Notes: generated by a model not told the origin, from the sequence alone. A stretch of 64,000 nucleotides of DNA from Trichopria drosophilae (GCA_030407085.1 CM059586.1:15084001-15148000), one strand, 5' to 3'; counted from the stretch's first letter, positions 12,693 to 25,860 are shown. Numbers and translations are program-made.

Positions 12693-12962
12693 GAAAGAAA
12701 TAGCAACAAAAATCAGACTAAGCACCGAGAGAAACGTAAAGAAAAGAAACGTCGTAAAGGTTATCGTAGCCGCTCTCGATTATATCGACGTCATTCGAAG
12801 GATAGATATTCTAAATGAAGCCGATCATCAAGCGAAGCTTCCATACATGAGGAACTTAAAAAACGTAGTTCTGATAATAGCATTCAAGGTACGATTCCTT
12901 CAGAAGCAGAAGAAAGCCATAGTCATCGCGAGAAAAATTTAAAAGGGAATCACGATCGTAAG
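12693..12962 (+). pseudogene. Broken arginine/serine-rich (SR-like) coding fragment
   Basis: In the frame starting at 12693 the translation is ERNSNKNQTKHREKRKEKKR followed by RKGYRSRSRLYRRHSKDRYSK. It then meets a TGA at 12816-12818 and continues as SRSSSEASIHEELKKRSSDN and beyond. The composition matches RS-domain proteins such as splicing factors, and TGA could have come from CGA (Arg). There is a TAG directly upstream and no intact start. A GTAAGT follows at about 12959. A different frame over the same DNA gives a 94-residue ORF that I regard as a shadow. Probably a decayed retrocopy or exon relic; the parent gene is unknown. Confidence 0.4.
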
Positions 12963-13400
12963 TTTGTACAAAGAGTTGTTTTTTTATTTCCTAGATATTT
13001 TCATGTAACAACAGCAGATCCTAGATGTTTCTAGGGAATGGTTTAGATCTCTACATAAGCCTTTTATCGATACAATCAGATCTTGTATGAAGGGAATTAT
13101 CTGCATGTATCTTAAAGATGAACATGAGTGTTCACGGTTTTTTATCTTTTACACAATGAGCTCTGTGGCCCAATTGTGTTTGTGAGATTTGTATAAGTCT
13201 TTCCATGGTACCATGCAAGTTATGGAAGGAGAATTACGAATTAAATTAACGCGAATATTGTCATAACTGGAATTTAGGAATTCTATCATTCTACATTTAT
13301 ATAGATTACAGGACACCATAAATGTGTTCAATAACAATATAAAAAATGTTATTTTAAACAATAAAAACAATACGAATTAAATATTAACATAATTATTTAA

Positions 13401-13535
13401 CCCTTAGTTCCGACGGCTATTTTAAAGCCATTTCCTCCCACTACCTGGGTCAAGTATGTCCTGCCGCTTGAAAATGCTTACAGTTGTGCAATTTATAAAG
13501 TACAATTTGAATTTTCTCTGGGTCGGGATTAAGCG
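13401..13535. mobile_element. Short piggyBac-type MITE
   Basis: TTAA sites at 13397-13400 and 13536-13539 flank 135 bases with inverted ends: CCCTTAGTTCCGAC on the left against CGCTTAATCCCGAC on the complemented right (three mismatches in 14). The TTAA duplication and TIR fit piggyBac. No coding capacity. Confidence 0.6.
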
Positions 13536-13586
13536 TTAAAATCATTAAAAATTTGAGAAGGACGCTGTAAATATACGGATGCAGAT

Positions 13587-13632
13587 GAAGGCCCCTAGGT
13601 AACATTTATGTATATATAAAACAGGGGCCTTC
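13587..13632. repeat. Perfect 10-bp inverted repeat (hairpin)
   Basis: GAAGGCCCCT at 13587 and AGGGGCCTTC at 13623 are exact complements with a 26-base AT-rich spacer. It stands out in AT-rich DNA, but the stem is too short for a typical insect pre-miRNA. Confidence 0.6.
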
Positions 13633-14320
13633 TATTTCTTTCGTGTCACCTCAATTGCAAATTCTCGATGACGGACCTTTTTATTTAATTTTAAAGAGAA
13701 TTTAATGCGCTGTAAAGCTTAATTATATACGCAGTGGTAATTTTCAATTTAATATTTTAAAAACAAAAAAGATTTATTGATTGGTTTGTAATACGGTAGG
13801 ACCTCCCGTTCGCTCATTTTCGCAACTAGGAGTCAGTTCTGGGGGTGGTCGGAATGTATGACAGTCAATTTCACAGGTTCCACTGTAGTTCGTTTCAATT
13901 TTCTTTTATTATACTGTAGCGTTGCTAACAAACAAGTATTAAATATGAGAATTATATATATAATACATTCATGTATATATATGATATACAGAGAGAAATT
14001 TATCGTTTCATTGATTCCATCATAAGAAACAAATGAATTAAAAAAATTTATTGAGCTACGAAAGTAACAATGAAAACAAAATTTTGATAAACATATTAAT
14101 CAAAAATAAGGAACGCATGAGCATGTTGAAAAATATAACCTTACCTGCATCCAAATAATTATGCTCATACAAAACATGATGTTTTTGACATTTAATCAGT
14201 TGCATATTAATTGAATGACTCGGTCTCGCAGTCTACTATGCACGTCGTCTTCAATGTATCATTAGCCAGTTATTGCAACGAAACCGTAGAATGATAGTAA
14301 TGTGTAAGTTAGTCTCGATA

Positions 14321-14415
14321 TATAAGAGCATCGTTGGGCCGCTCTAACTTCATTCATGTCAGTTGTGAGACGACGCGTCATTTATCTGCAGGCTATTCTG
14401 ACTAAAGATGCATTA
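14321..14415 (+). promoter_or_regulatory. Possible TATA plus initiator core promoter
   Basis: TATAAG at 14321 is followed 31 bases later by TCATTC (A at 14352), matching the standard TATA-to-initiator spacing. A second TCAGTT is at 14359. The first ATG downstream (14408) opens only a 15-codon frame. No transcript can be named, and in AT-rich DNA this arrangement can arise by chance. Confidence 0.2.
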
Positions 14416-14636
14416 CTTTTCCTGCCTCAGTGTCCCGTCCATCACAGTTCAATAGACGAGTTTGCTATTAACATGAACATTTAAACTTCCTTCAGAAGTA
14501 AAAATAATTTATCCGAGACTACATTCTAAAGTTAACTTTATTTCATAGTTACAAATTATATTTTCTTAAATTTAGTAAGTATCTAGCGCATACGCTTATC
14601 CGTTTCTAACAAGACTTGATAGTCGCTTATTAATAA

Positions 14637-14730
14637 CCTTAAGGGGGTTCTAAAGTAGTTCGCCGATAAGGTAGGAATTTTCGCTAAAAAACGTAAATTA
14701 AAAATGTACTTTCTATACACGGAATGTACA
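14637..14730 (+). repeat. CCTTAAGGGGGTTCTAAAG dispersed repeat, single copy
   Basis: CCTTAAGGGGGTTCTAAAGT followed by a GATAAGGTAGGAATTTTCGC-like segment closely matches the end of the foldback element at 14982-15362. Shared wording includes AAGGTAGG(G/A)ATTTTC and AAAAAC-GNAAATNAAAAATG. Confidence 0.65.
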
Positions 14731-14981
14731 GAATGCTAAAGAAGTTAAATAAGAATTGAAAAATTAACTACCAAATTATTAGAAATAAATAATGATCGTC
14801 TATTTCCAAAAGTTCGCATTCATTTCCTAGTAAATTCTATGTAATTCGTTAATTGGCCATATATATTATTACAATTTACCTCGTTAATTACAGTTCTCGA
14901 ATTTTGACAAAATCGTCAGACATGTTATATTTCGATTTTAGGCGTAAATTCCGGCCTTATGGGCTGAACACTTTGGAATTG

Positions 14982-15362
14982 CCTTAAGGGGGTTCTAAAG
15001 TAATCCACCGAGAAGGTAGGGATTTTCATTAAAAACTGCAAATAAAAAATGACTGAATTGATTTTTCGAAATTCGGACTCTATAAAGGCAATTCTAATTG
15101 CTATAGATGGTTTCCTAGAAAATACCAAAGACATTAATTGAAAACTGAGCAAGGATTTTTGGAAATAAGTGATGTTTATTGATTTCAGAAAATTCACGGT
15201 CTGTTTTCAATTAATGTCTTTGGTATTTTCTAGAAATCGTCTAGAGTAATAAGAACTGCCTTTACAGGGCCCGAATTTTGAAAATTGTATTCAGACATCT
15301 TTAATTTACTGTTTATGGTGAAACGTCCTACCTTGCCAAGTGATCACTTTACAACCCCTTAA
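14982..15362. mobile_element. CTTAAGG-family foldback element
   Basis: The left end CCTTAAGGGGGTTCTAAAGT and inner GAGAAGGTAGGGATTTTCAT are mirrored on the right by CGTCCTACCTTGCC and ACTTTACAACCCCTTAA. Inner arms also pair: AATACCAAAGACATTAATTG (about 15121) against CAATTAATGTCTTTGGTATT (about 15209). The minus-strand 90-residue frame at 14925-15197 is an arm translation. Relatives are at 14637, 16202, 58473 and 58667. Confidence 0.7.
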
Positions 15363-16201
15363 ATCAAAACTTGAGAGTTTTTTTATTATGATATGTTTTT
15401 TAATCCTTTACGCAGTATTTAATGAAACAGGGTTTGATTTAGACGAGCATGAATGTTGAGGATGTTTGCATAAGGCGTCCTCGCTTGTAGAATTAAAAAT
15501 GATACAGTTTGAATTCATATCTTTTGCAGCCGTCAGTTTGTAAAAATACGGAACGTCCTTCATCGTGATGCTCATATGTTCATCTGAATTTTATATTTTT
15601 ATATGGGATATTATTCTATTTTTTCAGATTATTATTTATGTTTCCGTTATATAATGTTTTGTAAATTTTGTTTCGTAGATATCCTCAAACAATTTCGCAC
15701 ACATACTGGCTGGTATAGGGAATCGGTCTATAATGTCAATTCCTAATCTAAAATATGCTTATATTAAAGTGAAATTTAATACATTCTCAGGTAAACGTGT
15801 TTCAACAGAAATTTTATGCGTTTTTATATGAATGTACACGAAATTTCAGTGAAATTGGTTCAAAGTTTATCGAGCATTTAAAAGAACAAAATTTACAATA
15901 TACTTTTTACGATTCGTGTTCGTATACTTGCGAATTCTCGCTTGATCAGGACTTGATAGTGATACTGATCAATGATAGTATAACCTGATAAGGCTAGAAA
16001 TATATTCAGGCAACCTGAATAGGACCTAATTTCCGTATCAATGTTCCTACTCCAGTAGTTTATACTTAATTGTGTACATTCTAAGTTTGGATTGCCGTTA
16101 TATGGACAAATATTTTAACTTCCCGAGTAGACTGCCTGATCATGGCCTGCGCACAGAGTTACGCACCTGACCAGTACCTTAATAAATTTTTACTTGGATG
16201 A

Positions 16202-16330
16202 GCCTTAAGGAGGTTCTATACTTGGTCAGTTTGTAAGATAGTGGTAAACGGTAAAAGTTAACCATAAAAAATAACTGCATTGATATTTTACAAAATTCCA
16301 GGCTCAGTACGCGTAATTACTATTAGTGTA
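16202..16330 (+). repeat. CTTAAGG-family repeat, diverged copy
   Basis: GCCTTAAGGAGGTTCTATAC and the following AAGATAGTGGTAAACGGTAA resemble the left end of the 14982 element, as does the ATAAAAAATAACTGCATTGA segment. No right end was found. Confidence 0.45.
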
Positions 16331-19184
16331 ATATATATTACGAAATATGTAAAAAAAATTATGAAAAAAACGTTAATTAAGAATTATCATAAATAATAAA
16401 AATTAGTTATTTTCCTGGTCAATTGTCAACTACTTTTTTTTCGTATTTCAAAAGATTGTATATTCTATATTAAAATCATTTATGAAGACCGAATTTAAAC
16501 TAAATTGATTCAGTTATTATAAAATGGTTCATAAATGCAATACACAATATCTGATAAACGTGTTGGTGATTAGAATTATTCAATGAAATTTATTTATTAA
16601 ATTATTGCATTGTCATACAATTAAGGGATTAAATCCTAAACCGTACGTTTGTTCTATCATACGATAATTTACAAGTAAAAAGGTTACAAATATTAGGTTT
16701 ATTTTTTGTTTAAATTATGCGGATTTTGTTTAGTGCAAAAACGAACAACATTGACGACGAACAAACAAACGAACAGTGACGCATGTGTTCCAAACAAATT
16801 TCTTAAAATAACAATTTGGAATTTAAATCGTCACTTTCATTTAATCATAAACTGAATTTGATTGCAAATAATGGTTTTCAAGATGAATATTTTCGGAATT
16901 TTGCAATTTGGTATATTTTCAGGTTACCAATTGACGAGAATTATGCGTGCATCATATACGTGGGGAGTGGTTCGAGTCCTTCGTATTACGGAAAGGGCGG
17001 GTTACAGTCTGCCCTCCACGGGTAGAGAAGAACCCACTGGTTTCCGGCACACGCAAAACAGTCATTAACTTTTGACGTAACAAAAGCTGATGTTTTCCAA
17101 AGATCGCTTCCCGCAGAGCCAGCATTGATTTCTAAAATTTGGTTACTACCGGCAAATATCTGATGTTATGTCAGACCCCCAATAAATGAATTTAAAAAAT
17201 TACGTTTACTTCTGAAGTAAAAGTCCGAGTCTCTATTTCAGATCATCAAACACTCAAAGATTGTCATTAGAATAAATGTTTCATGATATCAATCTTCAGT
17301 ACAATGTATCACAATACCTGTAAGACATAATAATTGAATCTTAGGGACTTTGTGAATATGTGTACTGTAGCATGATCTGAACTTTCATTGTAAGTTTTGG
17401 CTTTCTTCATTAACTGACAATTACCGGTGGGTGAACTTTTTATTTTTTAGCAGTTATTTAAAAAAAAGCTCACAGTTTTAGGTCGTTCGGAAATTTTCAA
17501 CGAAATTTTCATTGAGGATGTCATTTTGAAGTGGTTGATATGATGTATACAACTAAAATTTTGTCTTAATATTCAAATATTTTAACTACATTTGTACATA
17601 GTTTCAACATAATCTCAATATTCGAATAGCTCGACAAAAATTAAGGAGAATAAATGTTTCACAATTTTTTGGCAATTATTTTCTTGGCGACGTATTGGAA
17701 TTTCTGATGACTGAAACTCAATTTTGCCCTGGGAATCTTGAAGAGCGACCTTGAAATTGAAGCAAAAAGTGTCATTTGGGCATTAAACAATTTTGTAGTA
17801 AGTTCCATTTCCGTACATTTTATACATAAACAGGATCTCGCTCCCCAGTAAAACACTGGAGTATAGTCAAAATGCTGGAAAATATTACTAAAACATCACT
17901 TGTCGAACTTGACGTTTGGCCTCTCGCGTAACTAATAGGGAGTATTAAAAGCGTGTCAAATTCACAGCTGGAAAACGTAAACTCCACACTGTAAAAATAT
18001 ATATTCTAACAACTAGGAAGAAAACCGTTGAAAAGGGTCAGAACGGTATTCAAGGTCAGCGCACTATTTATGAACCGTTCGAATTTGACGTGAGTGTTCT
18101 TCAAATTCCCTTTTAATTTTGTAACTAATACTAACAACATAGTTCACGCAAATTTAAAAAACAATGTAACTTATGCATTCCGTACATATACAATGAAAAA
18201 AAAAGATTTATTGTTAATAAATAATTTATATAACCTATTTAAAAAGCCTACTTAACATTGTATTATTTAACAAGGGCGCAAAATCGACTCTACTATCGTA
18301 ACGTTAAAAAAATGATAATTGTAAAAGTGCACCCTAACAAAAATCTGCCGCACAGATTTTCGTATTTTGCCTCCTGATACGAAAATGATAATAACATTTA
18401 ATAGTCGTACTAATGAGAGTGGGTGTGGGTCGAAATCACTAAAATCAAAATCCCAAACGGCCAAATTTCAAAATAGTGTAGGTCCAAGGTTTTTGTAAGT
18501 CTTTTTCTTTGTTAAACTTTGGGCACATTTGTGGAAAAAAATCTTTTAAAAGGTACGCTAATTCAAAATTGTCGAATCTAGGGACTTGAAATACTGTTAA
18601 AAATTTATTTTGATCGAAACATTTTTTCGTATTTTGCTGACAGTTTTTTAAAGATAACTACTTCAGTTAGTCCGAATTCAAAATGTTATTATCTTATTCG
18701 TAATGAGGAGGCAAAAATGCGTTGAAAACATTTATAAATATTGGTTTCTAGTTGTAGTATTTGTCAGGTTTTACCAAAATTTTATTACAAAAAAAATATA
18801 AAAAAATTACTTTAGTTTTATCATATTAATACGTATTTTGAACAGAAACCTAATAAGTACTTTTTACAGGTATCCATTTTACGTTTACTCATTTTATTAA
18901 TCTTGAAAAGAATCGGGCAAAATAAAAAACTAAAATTTAAAAATTTGTTAAAAACTGTAAAACTGCAAACACAATTTCTTTAAATATTATTTTTTTAAAT
19001 TTTGTTAAATTTAATATTTTAGTATCGTATCAGATTACTACCGTAATTTATTGAATTAATTAGAGTACTTTCAATCCCCAATAAGCGAATGCCAAATTTT
19101 ATTAAAAAAAACAATGATTATAATGAAAATAATGTGTTTCATACATGAATATATACCTTCCCAAACTATTTTAATATTAAAAAA
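16331..19184. other. AT-rich intergenic, little recognised
   Basis: A B-box-like GGTTCGAGTCC at 16974 lacks tRNA structure. A diverged relative of the 6304 foldback end lies at 18420. TCAAGGTCA at about 18050 and its variant on the other strand at about 17748 match the Ftz-F1/nuclear receptor half-site, which is expected by chance at this scale. Confidence 0.35.
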
Positions 19185-19245
19185 ATGCGCCCGATGGGGT
19201 ATCGAACCCGGGTCTCTCGTTTACTACACTAATGTACATATAATT
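19185..19245 (-). repeat. tRNA-derived SINE relic (B-box and T-run)
   Basis: Read on the minus strand this is GTAGTAAACGAGAGACCCGG, then GTTCGATACCCCATCGGGCG and a T-run. GGTTCGATACC fits the RNA polymerase III B-box GGTTCGANNCC. The same arrangement occurs on the plus strand at 39901-39955. There is no full cloverleaf. Confidence 0.45.
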
Positions 19246-20611
19246 AAAAATAAATTAATTTAAAAATGAATACATATGCCATAAAGCTCCAAAATTTTGA
19301 ATGTAAATTACACGTTGTAATCAGGAGTATAATACTAAATTCATGTGGAAGTGAAAAGCTTTTAAAGTCCGTGCGCGAAATTCAATTTCCCACGCCTATT
19401 TCAGTGTTACAATTTTTTTATTTAGTATATACATAATTCTGCGATTATTTCGTTTAAAAATGTTATGGGATTTTCATTAACACGCCAAATATAAATATGT
19501 ACGTACAACATCTTGGGTGATTTATAATTATTAGCAACGATGTTATTATTAACATTACTCTTAAATAATATTCAGCGTACCTACTATCATGCTGCTTACA
19601 AAATAGGGGAATACACTGGTGTATTCTACCCCCCTTTTAGCTCAGCGTATATACAACAGTGGGTGAATGAGTAACTATAAAAGCCCACATCTGTGACATA
19701 TGGAAAATGCAATTTGCCACATTTTAAATTTAATTTAGTTGCTTTATATGGTATCTAAAAAACACGAATGTCAGTCAATTGATACAAAACCATATTACTT
19801 GGTGTTAACCCATTAACACCTGAATGCACAAAAAATGAACTGCACATTTATAATGCTTATTTGACATCGATATGACATCGGTTTTCTAGAAATCAAAGAC
19901 ACTTAATGTTTCAAGGTTGCTCGTAATTTTTCCAAGACTACAAGTTAGCCGTGAGAATATTTTTTTAAATTTCAATTTTTTTTTTTAATTTTATTTTGTG
20001 TGGTTTTGTAACAAAAAGCATCGTGTCGTCAGTTAGATGTAGAGTTTTACTTGAGCAAAAATGTTTTACGGATTAACAGAATATATCAGAAAATTCCTAA
20101 AGAAATTTTTAACAGTCTTAACATCATTTAATTAATATATTAATATTTGTGAATTTCATTTAAAAAAAATACGGGGTTATTTCTACTGAAGGTGGGGTCC
20201 TCCCATTGTAAGATGTAGCAAAATCTTTTTTTTTTTTTTAATTGTTAACTTATTTTCGAAGAATATGAAGACCAATGTAAACAAAATTCATGAAAATTGT
20301 TATTAAAATAATAACATTTAAAAACATGCAGTCATTCGTTATTCGGTTCATATCATTCGTAATTCAATAATGAACGATATATTACTTTTCGAGTTACACT
20401 CATATAAATGAAAAATATACCATTTTGAGAAAAATGGCACCTGTAATGGGACTTTAATTATGGATTTCATCAATAAAAAATCGATTTCTTACATTCTACC
20501 ATTAAAACAAGTACTTTTCACTGGATGTAAGGTTCCCTAATCAATTTGAGATTATCTTGAAAATATCCGTAATTTTGAGCAAAGATAATGAAAAATTGCA
20601 AAACTATAAAA

Positions 20612-20700
20612 TTAAGAAAGCCGCCAAAGAATTTGAACCCATGACATTCTAATAGCCGACTGATGAAGTCTAACATAGAGACCTAACCTATTTTTCGAGA
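20612..20700 (-). repeat. tRNA-like relic, minus strand
   Basis: The minus strand reads AGGTTAGGTCTCTATGTTAG, continues with TCAGTCGGCTATTAG and ends GTCATGGGTTCAAATTCTTT then GGCGGC. GGGTTCAAATTC resembles a B-box/T-arm, and the ending resembles an acceptor strand, but the 5' acceptor strand is missing. It forms the C-terminal part of a 126-residue frame (20612-20992) that I do not consider a gene. Confidence 0.35.
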
Positions 20701-21199
20701 CTACATTATCTATTATCCACATTTTATTTTTTAATGATTCGACGAGCGTAATCGCCCTTTTACAGATTTTCGCATAATTACTCATTACAATATTAGCGAT
20801 AGCTAGGTTGTCTTTCGTGATGGTGTCATGCATCACATTTGTCGGCAATGCAGGAAACTGCAGAAACCTACATTGATACATTCTTGGAACTGATCCAAAC
20901 GAGTCCAAAAACAGGACACTGATTTGGAATTCGACCCACCTAATGCTCGCAGCCAGCAGCGGATGAAATCTGACAGTTAAGACGTCAATCATAAAATTGC
21001 TGCTGGGTTTTCCCTATATAAGCCTTTTGTCAACATCCTTGAAAGGATGAACTTAGAGAACATCTATTTGTTTCTCGTTAGCAAAAATATAATTTTGCAA
21101 TTACAAATTCTTAATACTGGTATTCCTTGATCGCGTATCCCTCAAATGTTACTTTAAGCCTCTTTCCCGTGAATTGATCGACAATCTCGACCCTTCAAT

Positions 21200-21700
21200 T
21201 TGTTATCCTACAAGTTGAACCATCAGAATGGGAAATTTAGTCGTCGTCCTCGAATCTCGCTTTAAGATTTTCTTTGTAACGAAGCTCTGCGAGCCGCAAT
21301 CTATTTTTCGTCGCAAACATAAGACGACGGAAACACTTCAGCTGCTCTCTTGAAAACAGCATCTTGATTCTTTGCATTCGTCTTGCCGACGAATGCTATT
21401 GATCCGAAATTTTCTAGTATACAGTGTTTACTCCTCGAAGCTGATTTCTTCTCTTCTCTCTCGTTGTCCACTTTTTCCCCACCTCCCTTGCTTATATGCT
21501 TCGAACCCTTAAGGTCGCCTCAGCAGGGGTGAATCCAAAGAGCGTGCGATTCCAACATCGTGGAGGGAGAAAGTTACCAGCCATGAGATGAAACGTTCGG
21601 TAGCCATTTATCATCTCTGGCCCTGTCAATCTCCACCGCATTGGTACGATGATGGTTCACCGACGTTGCGATGTTGCATGGGATGAAACGCGAGCTTTTG
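21200..21700. other. GC-richer unique block, possible regulatory DNA
   Basis: A block of non-repetitive DNA of higher complexity with CT-rich and CG-containing words, set in AT-rich flanks. No credible coding frame. In Hox clusters such islands are often enhancers; this is inference only. Confidence 0.25.
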
Positions 21701-24167
21701 ACGATTTACGATGTTTCGATGCTAACGCTTTCTTTGTTTGAATTCCACATTTTAAACAGAGATAGAATTTATCTGTTTATTCTGGGCTATATTGACCCTT
21801 TCGGAGTGAGGTGTTTAGTCTTGAAACTGAGCCCAAAAGTAGTTCCAGTCTTTCGAGTTATTAAATGTGTGAATTGGAAGTACAATAGTTATTTCGTTTA
21901 GGGTGGGAAGCGATGCTAACTTGCGAAACATTAGAGTCCAAACTTTAAGGGTTTAAATTGGGATATTAAACAGGGGTTTCTTCAAACTTTTTTTAAATTA
22001 AATTTCTTTCCATTTAGCAACACAATTTCCTCTTGGGATAGTATTTTATACGATTTATAACTTTAAATGCTATTCAATCGTTCAAATCCTTTGACCCCGA
22101 AAACTTCCCATTATAGAATTTTAGCTGTAAAGAATTCATGACATATAATTAACCTACTGGACCGCCAGCGCCACCTGATAGCCAAGTCTCATGATGACAG
22201 AAACAATAGTCAAATCAAACACCATCGTAATTAGCGATCAAACATTCCTGGCAATTGGTTTGCAGATACTAAAAATTAGTTTTTATATTTTTTTAGTCCG
22301 CCATTCCTGTTATCTGTCATTTTCAAATTTTATATTTATTCGAAGTTCAAATTCGTCCTCTATGTCCGATACTTTTTAGCGTCAATGCTAAATTATTCTT
22401 TGTTAATGAGACATTTATGCTTTAAAGGGTCAATCGATTAATGGTAATAAATATTTATTCGTTTAAATATTAACCCACTTGCGCCCGAATTATCCCACAC
22501 TAAAACGATGCCAAATGCCCATATTTTATTAACGCTGGGAGCGAGTCAAGTTTCGTTGTTGATATTTATGCTGTCGCTGATTCCAAATACGGTGTCAATT
22601 TTCAGAAATTAAAAATGGCGGATCCAATATGGCGGGCCAATTTTGTGAATGTGTATGTTGAATGAAGTTGGGGATATTTACTTACGTAAAGCATGAAATA
22701 AAAACATACATTATGAAAAAACCTTTTTTATATCGGATGCCCCTAATCACGTACTGCCCTCAAATACTGAATTTTTTTGTGATGTCATTTCCCAACCAAT
22801 CTTTCGGGACACACATTTTGTAGAAGAGTAGATGTTGTTAAATCTTCTTGTTCGAGAGGTAACAATAACAAATTATTGCTGATATAAACTGAGTTCATTG
22901 GGAATTTGATGAAGGTTCAGTCTCGTTATAAAAGCAACGATTATAATTTAAATGTTCCAACTTAACCTGTTTTAAAAAGTACACCCTCAAGTTTAACTTA
23001 AGCGATCGTAGACCTCATAATATTGTATATTTTCCGATTTCTGAAAGCAAAGCCTCCGACGAATATATTACCTGATTTGAAATCGAATTACCGATCTTTG
23101 AATAATACCGGACTTTAATAAGATTGGTTAAATAAAATAAATAACAAATTACTTAGTTTTTATATTAATAAATAACCACAAAAGTAGAATATTCTCACTG
23201 AGTCCAATTCCATAAACTTAATGTCCATGCACAGCATATAGTAAATTAATTATTTAAGAGTTTATCGAGAGATCTATCAGTAAGACGAACTATGCATATA
23301 TCCTGAAGCCAACACGATCAATTAATACAAGTCAAGAATTGTATTCAAAGAATGAAGGGAAAATTAGGATCAATTACCGAAATCCCCAAAGGTCGTCGAA
23401 TTTCTGAAAAGACAACCGTGAACTCTTTGATGGATGGTCCGCTAAATCGTCCAAACATTTATCCTTTCGCTGTCTCGTATGTTTATTTGCGGGTATCCTC
23501 TGGGGAGTTGCGGGTGTCATAATCTCCACTTGGCACGCGCACCCGGAAAGTGGTATCCGATACTTGAATGATAGCAAACTAAGGATTATCCTTTGTTTGG
23601 AGGTCTTAAGATTCCCCCAGCGTAGCTATCATTAGTTCTTCACGCCGAGTACCACGCCTCCTGGAAATCTCCACTGATCTCTGCTACACACTGAATAGGA
23701 TGTTGGCGTATTTTACCGAATGTGATCTTTGGTCAGCTGTTGCATCGAGGAACGGGAAGGTTACGGGCAACTCATCACGAGCGTGATTCTGAAAATGGAC
23801 TAATTTTTATGATACTCTAATATCACACCCTTGCTGCATTCGTAAAATTAAATGGAAAGGGATGTTTAATTAAAATCATCTAAATCCTTTTCAATTCATC
23901 GACAAATGTACATAGTTAAACCTTCACATCTGTTTCACTAGGTCATTGTTCTCTTGCAGCAGAAACTTCACAGTATTGCCTAGTGTGTAATCAATTTGAT
24001 TTGGGTATTGGGAACTGGATTTAGCGATCATTTCCATGTCAGAATATTATTACAGTTTCTACAAATAATGTTTTTCATAATTTCATCGTTAATTTTCAAA
24101 TTCCTTGAACAAGAGGAAATATTGAAACATCCTCATTAATTCGCAATCGACTCGTTTAGTACACTAC

Positions 24168-24376
24168 AGTCCCGGTATAATTGTGTCTCGCTATATTTAC
24201 ATCCCAGCATATTTGTCCGTTTCCGTCTCATTATATTTGCCTGGTGCTACTCTCTTTCTCCCCCACCTTGCGGGCTGGGGCCTCAGGAAGGGCCTGCTGT
24301 GACGTCACGTGCATAACGCGACTGCCGGGAGTGAGAGAAGCGGCGCTACCCTTCTATAAATATAAGGAGTCGGGAC
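24168..24376. mobile_element. AGTCCCGG-ended MITE, copy 1
   Basis: Starts AGTCCCGGTATAATTGTGTC and ends GGAGTCGGGAC, so the ends are short inverted repeats. The body shares CCAGCATATTTG, TTCCGTCTCA-TATATTT, CCCCACCTT-CGGG and ACGTCACG with the copy at 54657-54878. GC content is well above the surroundings. The 99-residue frame at 24181-24480 spans it and is not a gene. Confidence 0.65.
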
Positions 24377-25439
24377 AGAAAGGCGAGGAACCGAGATTTT
24401 TTACATGTATACTTTATCCCTATGTCAGTTTAATTTCGATTGCTACAATACCTATTAAAAACTCCCCAATAATGAAATAATCATAATGTAATTAATTTGA
24501 ATATAAGGTCGTCCAATTCTCATTTTTATACAATTATTGGTTGACATATCACGATGTAGGAGATGAATCTTCAATAATCGAAACTGAGTAAATGCTCTCT
24601 TCCACCAAACATTCCACCAGATCGAGGGATTTAAATTTTTTGTTGACATTTGAGAACGTGGAGTTTTTGTCCGTAATTTATACAATCCTGGACAGTTTTT
24701 CGAACGTAATTAATTAATTTGTAATTCAGAAAGTTTCAAAGTGAGATCGAGAAATCCGGCGCGCGCAGCAGGCGGTTCACTGTAAGAAAAGGATTGACAC
24801 ATAGTGATCGAGCCGGGCGGTATATGCACATGTCTGAAAAATACGATCTGCGCATACGATGACGAATATACGCCGTTGACAGGTTGCGCACCCGCGTCCG
24901 TTGGTTCTCAAAACGACCTTTCGTCGGTACGATGTACAGCCTCCGAAAGATTGCTCAGCACTTTTTGCGCCCCGCCCAGACCCGCCTCGTCTTGGTCGGC
25001 CTTGCATCAATCTCATGTATTTTGGCCAACGATGACGCTAATTTGCCGCTTAATTACTGATACCAATATATTTCCCTTCAGCAATAAATTCAATAATGTC
25101 TAAACCTCAATAAAGTCTGATGTTACGCCGAAGAATGAATTTCCATCTTTTGATCTCGTGTCACAAAACTGGACGAGATTTGTTTTAAGGTGGACAGGAT
25201 CCTAATGAGCCTCGAATGATATAAGGTTCAATTTGTTCTGTTGTTATCTTAATCGTAAATGAATTAATCGTAATTTTTAATATGTGCTTAATTATAAAAG
25301 ATTGTTTATATCGCTTCATAGCGTTTATGAAGCAAACTTCAGGAAAAAAATTGAAAAATTGAAGGTTGTTAATGAAGGACATCCAGAAGTTGACATTGTC
25401 AAAAAGGGATCTCGCAAACAATGATATAGGTTTTTGTGA

Positions 25440-25860
25440 TTTCTAAATGGCCATTTTGAATTTTGCTATTCAGATTCGTAATCAACGACCTCAAAAACTC
25501 ACAGACCTAAATTTTCATGAAATTCCAGTTATCGGTGTAAGGGTTGTTAGGTCTTTGGTCTCCGACATTTTGGATCTGTCAATTTCAATTTTGCAATTCT
25601 GTCTTCAAATTCGTTGTAAGCAACCCCAAAAACCTATGAAAACTTGTGTTCAATGTCATCGAGCATTTGGAATGTTAATTTGTCCAATTGCTTCATCAAG
25701 TGTACTGAGATTTCAAGCAAATAATTATTTAACTGCAGAAAATATTTCATTGCTTCAAGTAAATAATTACTTAGAAAAGGTAAATATTTATTTGGAAAAT
25801 TTTATAAATCAAAAAAGGTTTGTTTGTTTGTTTGTTTGTTCATTTGTTATAGGACATTAG
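25440..25860 (+). repeat. Degenerate duplicated repeat with an accidental 137-codon frame
   Basis: TTTTGAATTTTGCTATTCAG and the following ATTCGTAATCAACGACCTCA resemble a second passage about 125 bases later (TTTCAATTTTGCAATTCTGT, ATTCGTTGTAAGCAACCCCA). The frame 25447-25860 exists because both units share a phase; it has no domain, and its end is a TTTG microsatellite (about 25817-25842). I do not call a gene. Confidence 0.5.

Noticed and set aside
13587..13632. Pre-microRNA hairpin
   Set aside because: The stem is only 10 bp with a 26-base loop, far shorter than a Drosha/Dicer substrate.
16965..17010. tRNA gene suggested by GGTTCGAGTCC
   Set aside because: The stems beside the loop do not pair and there is no acceptor stem, D-arm or A-box.
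20612..20992. 126-codon minus-strand ORF
   Set aside because: Its C-terminal part is the translation of a tRNA-like relic and no domain is visible.
25447..25860. 137-codon ORF
   Set aside because: It is made of a duplicated non-coding repeat and ends in a TTTG microsatellite.
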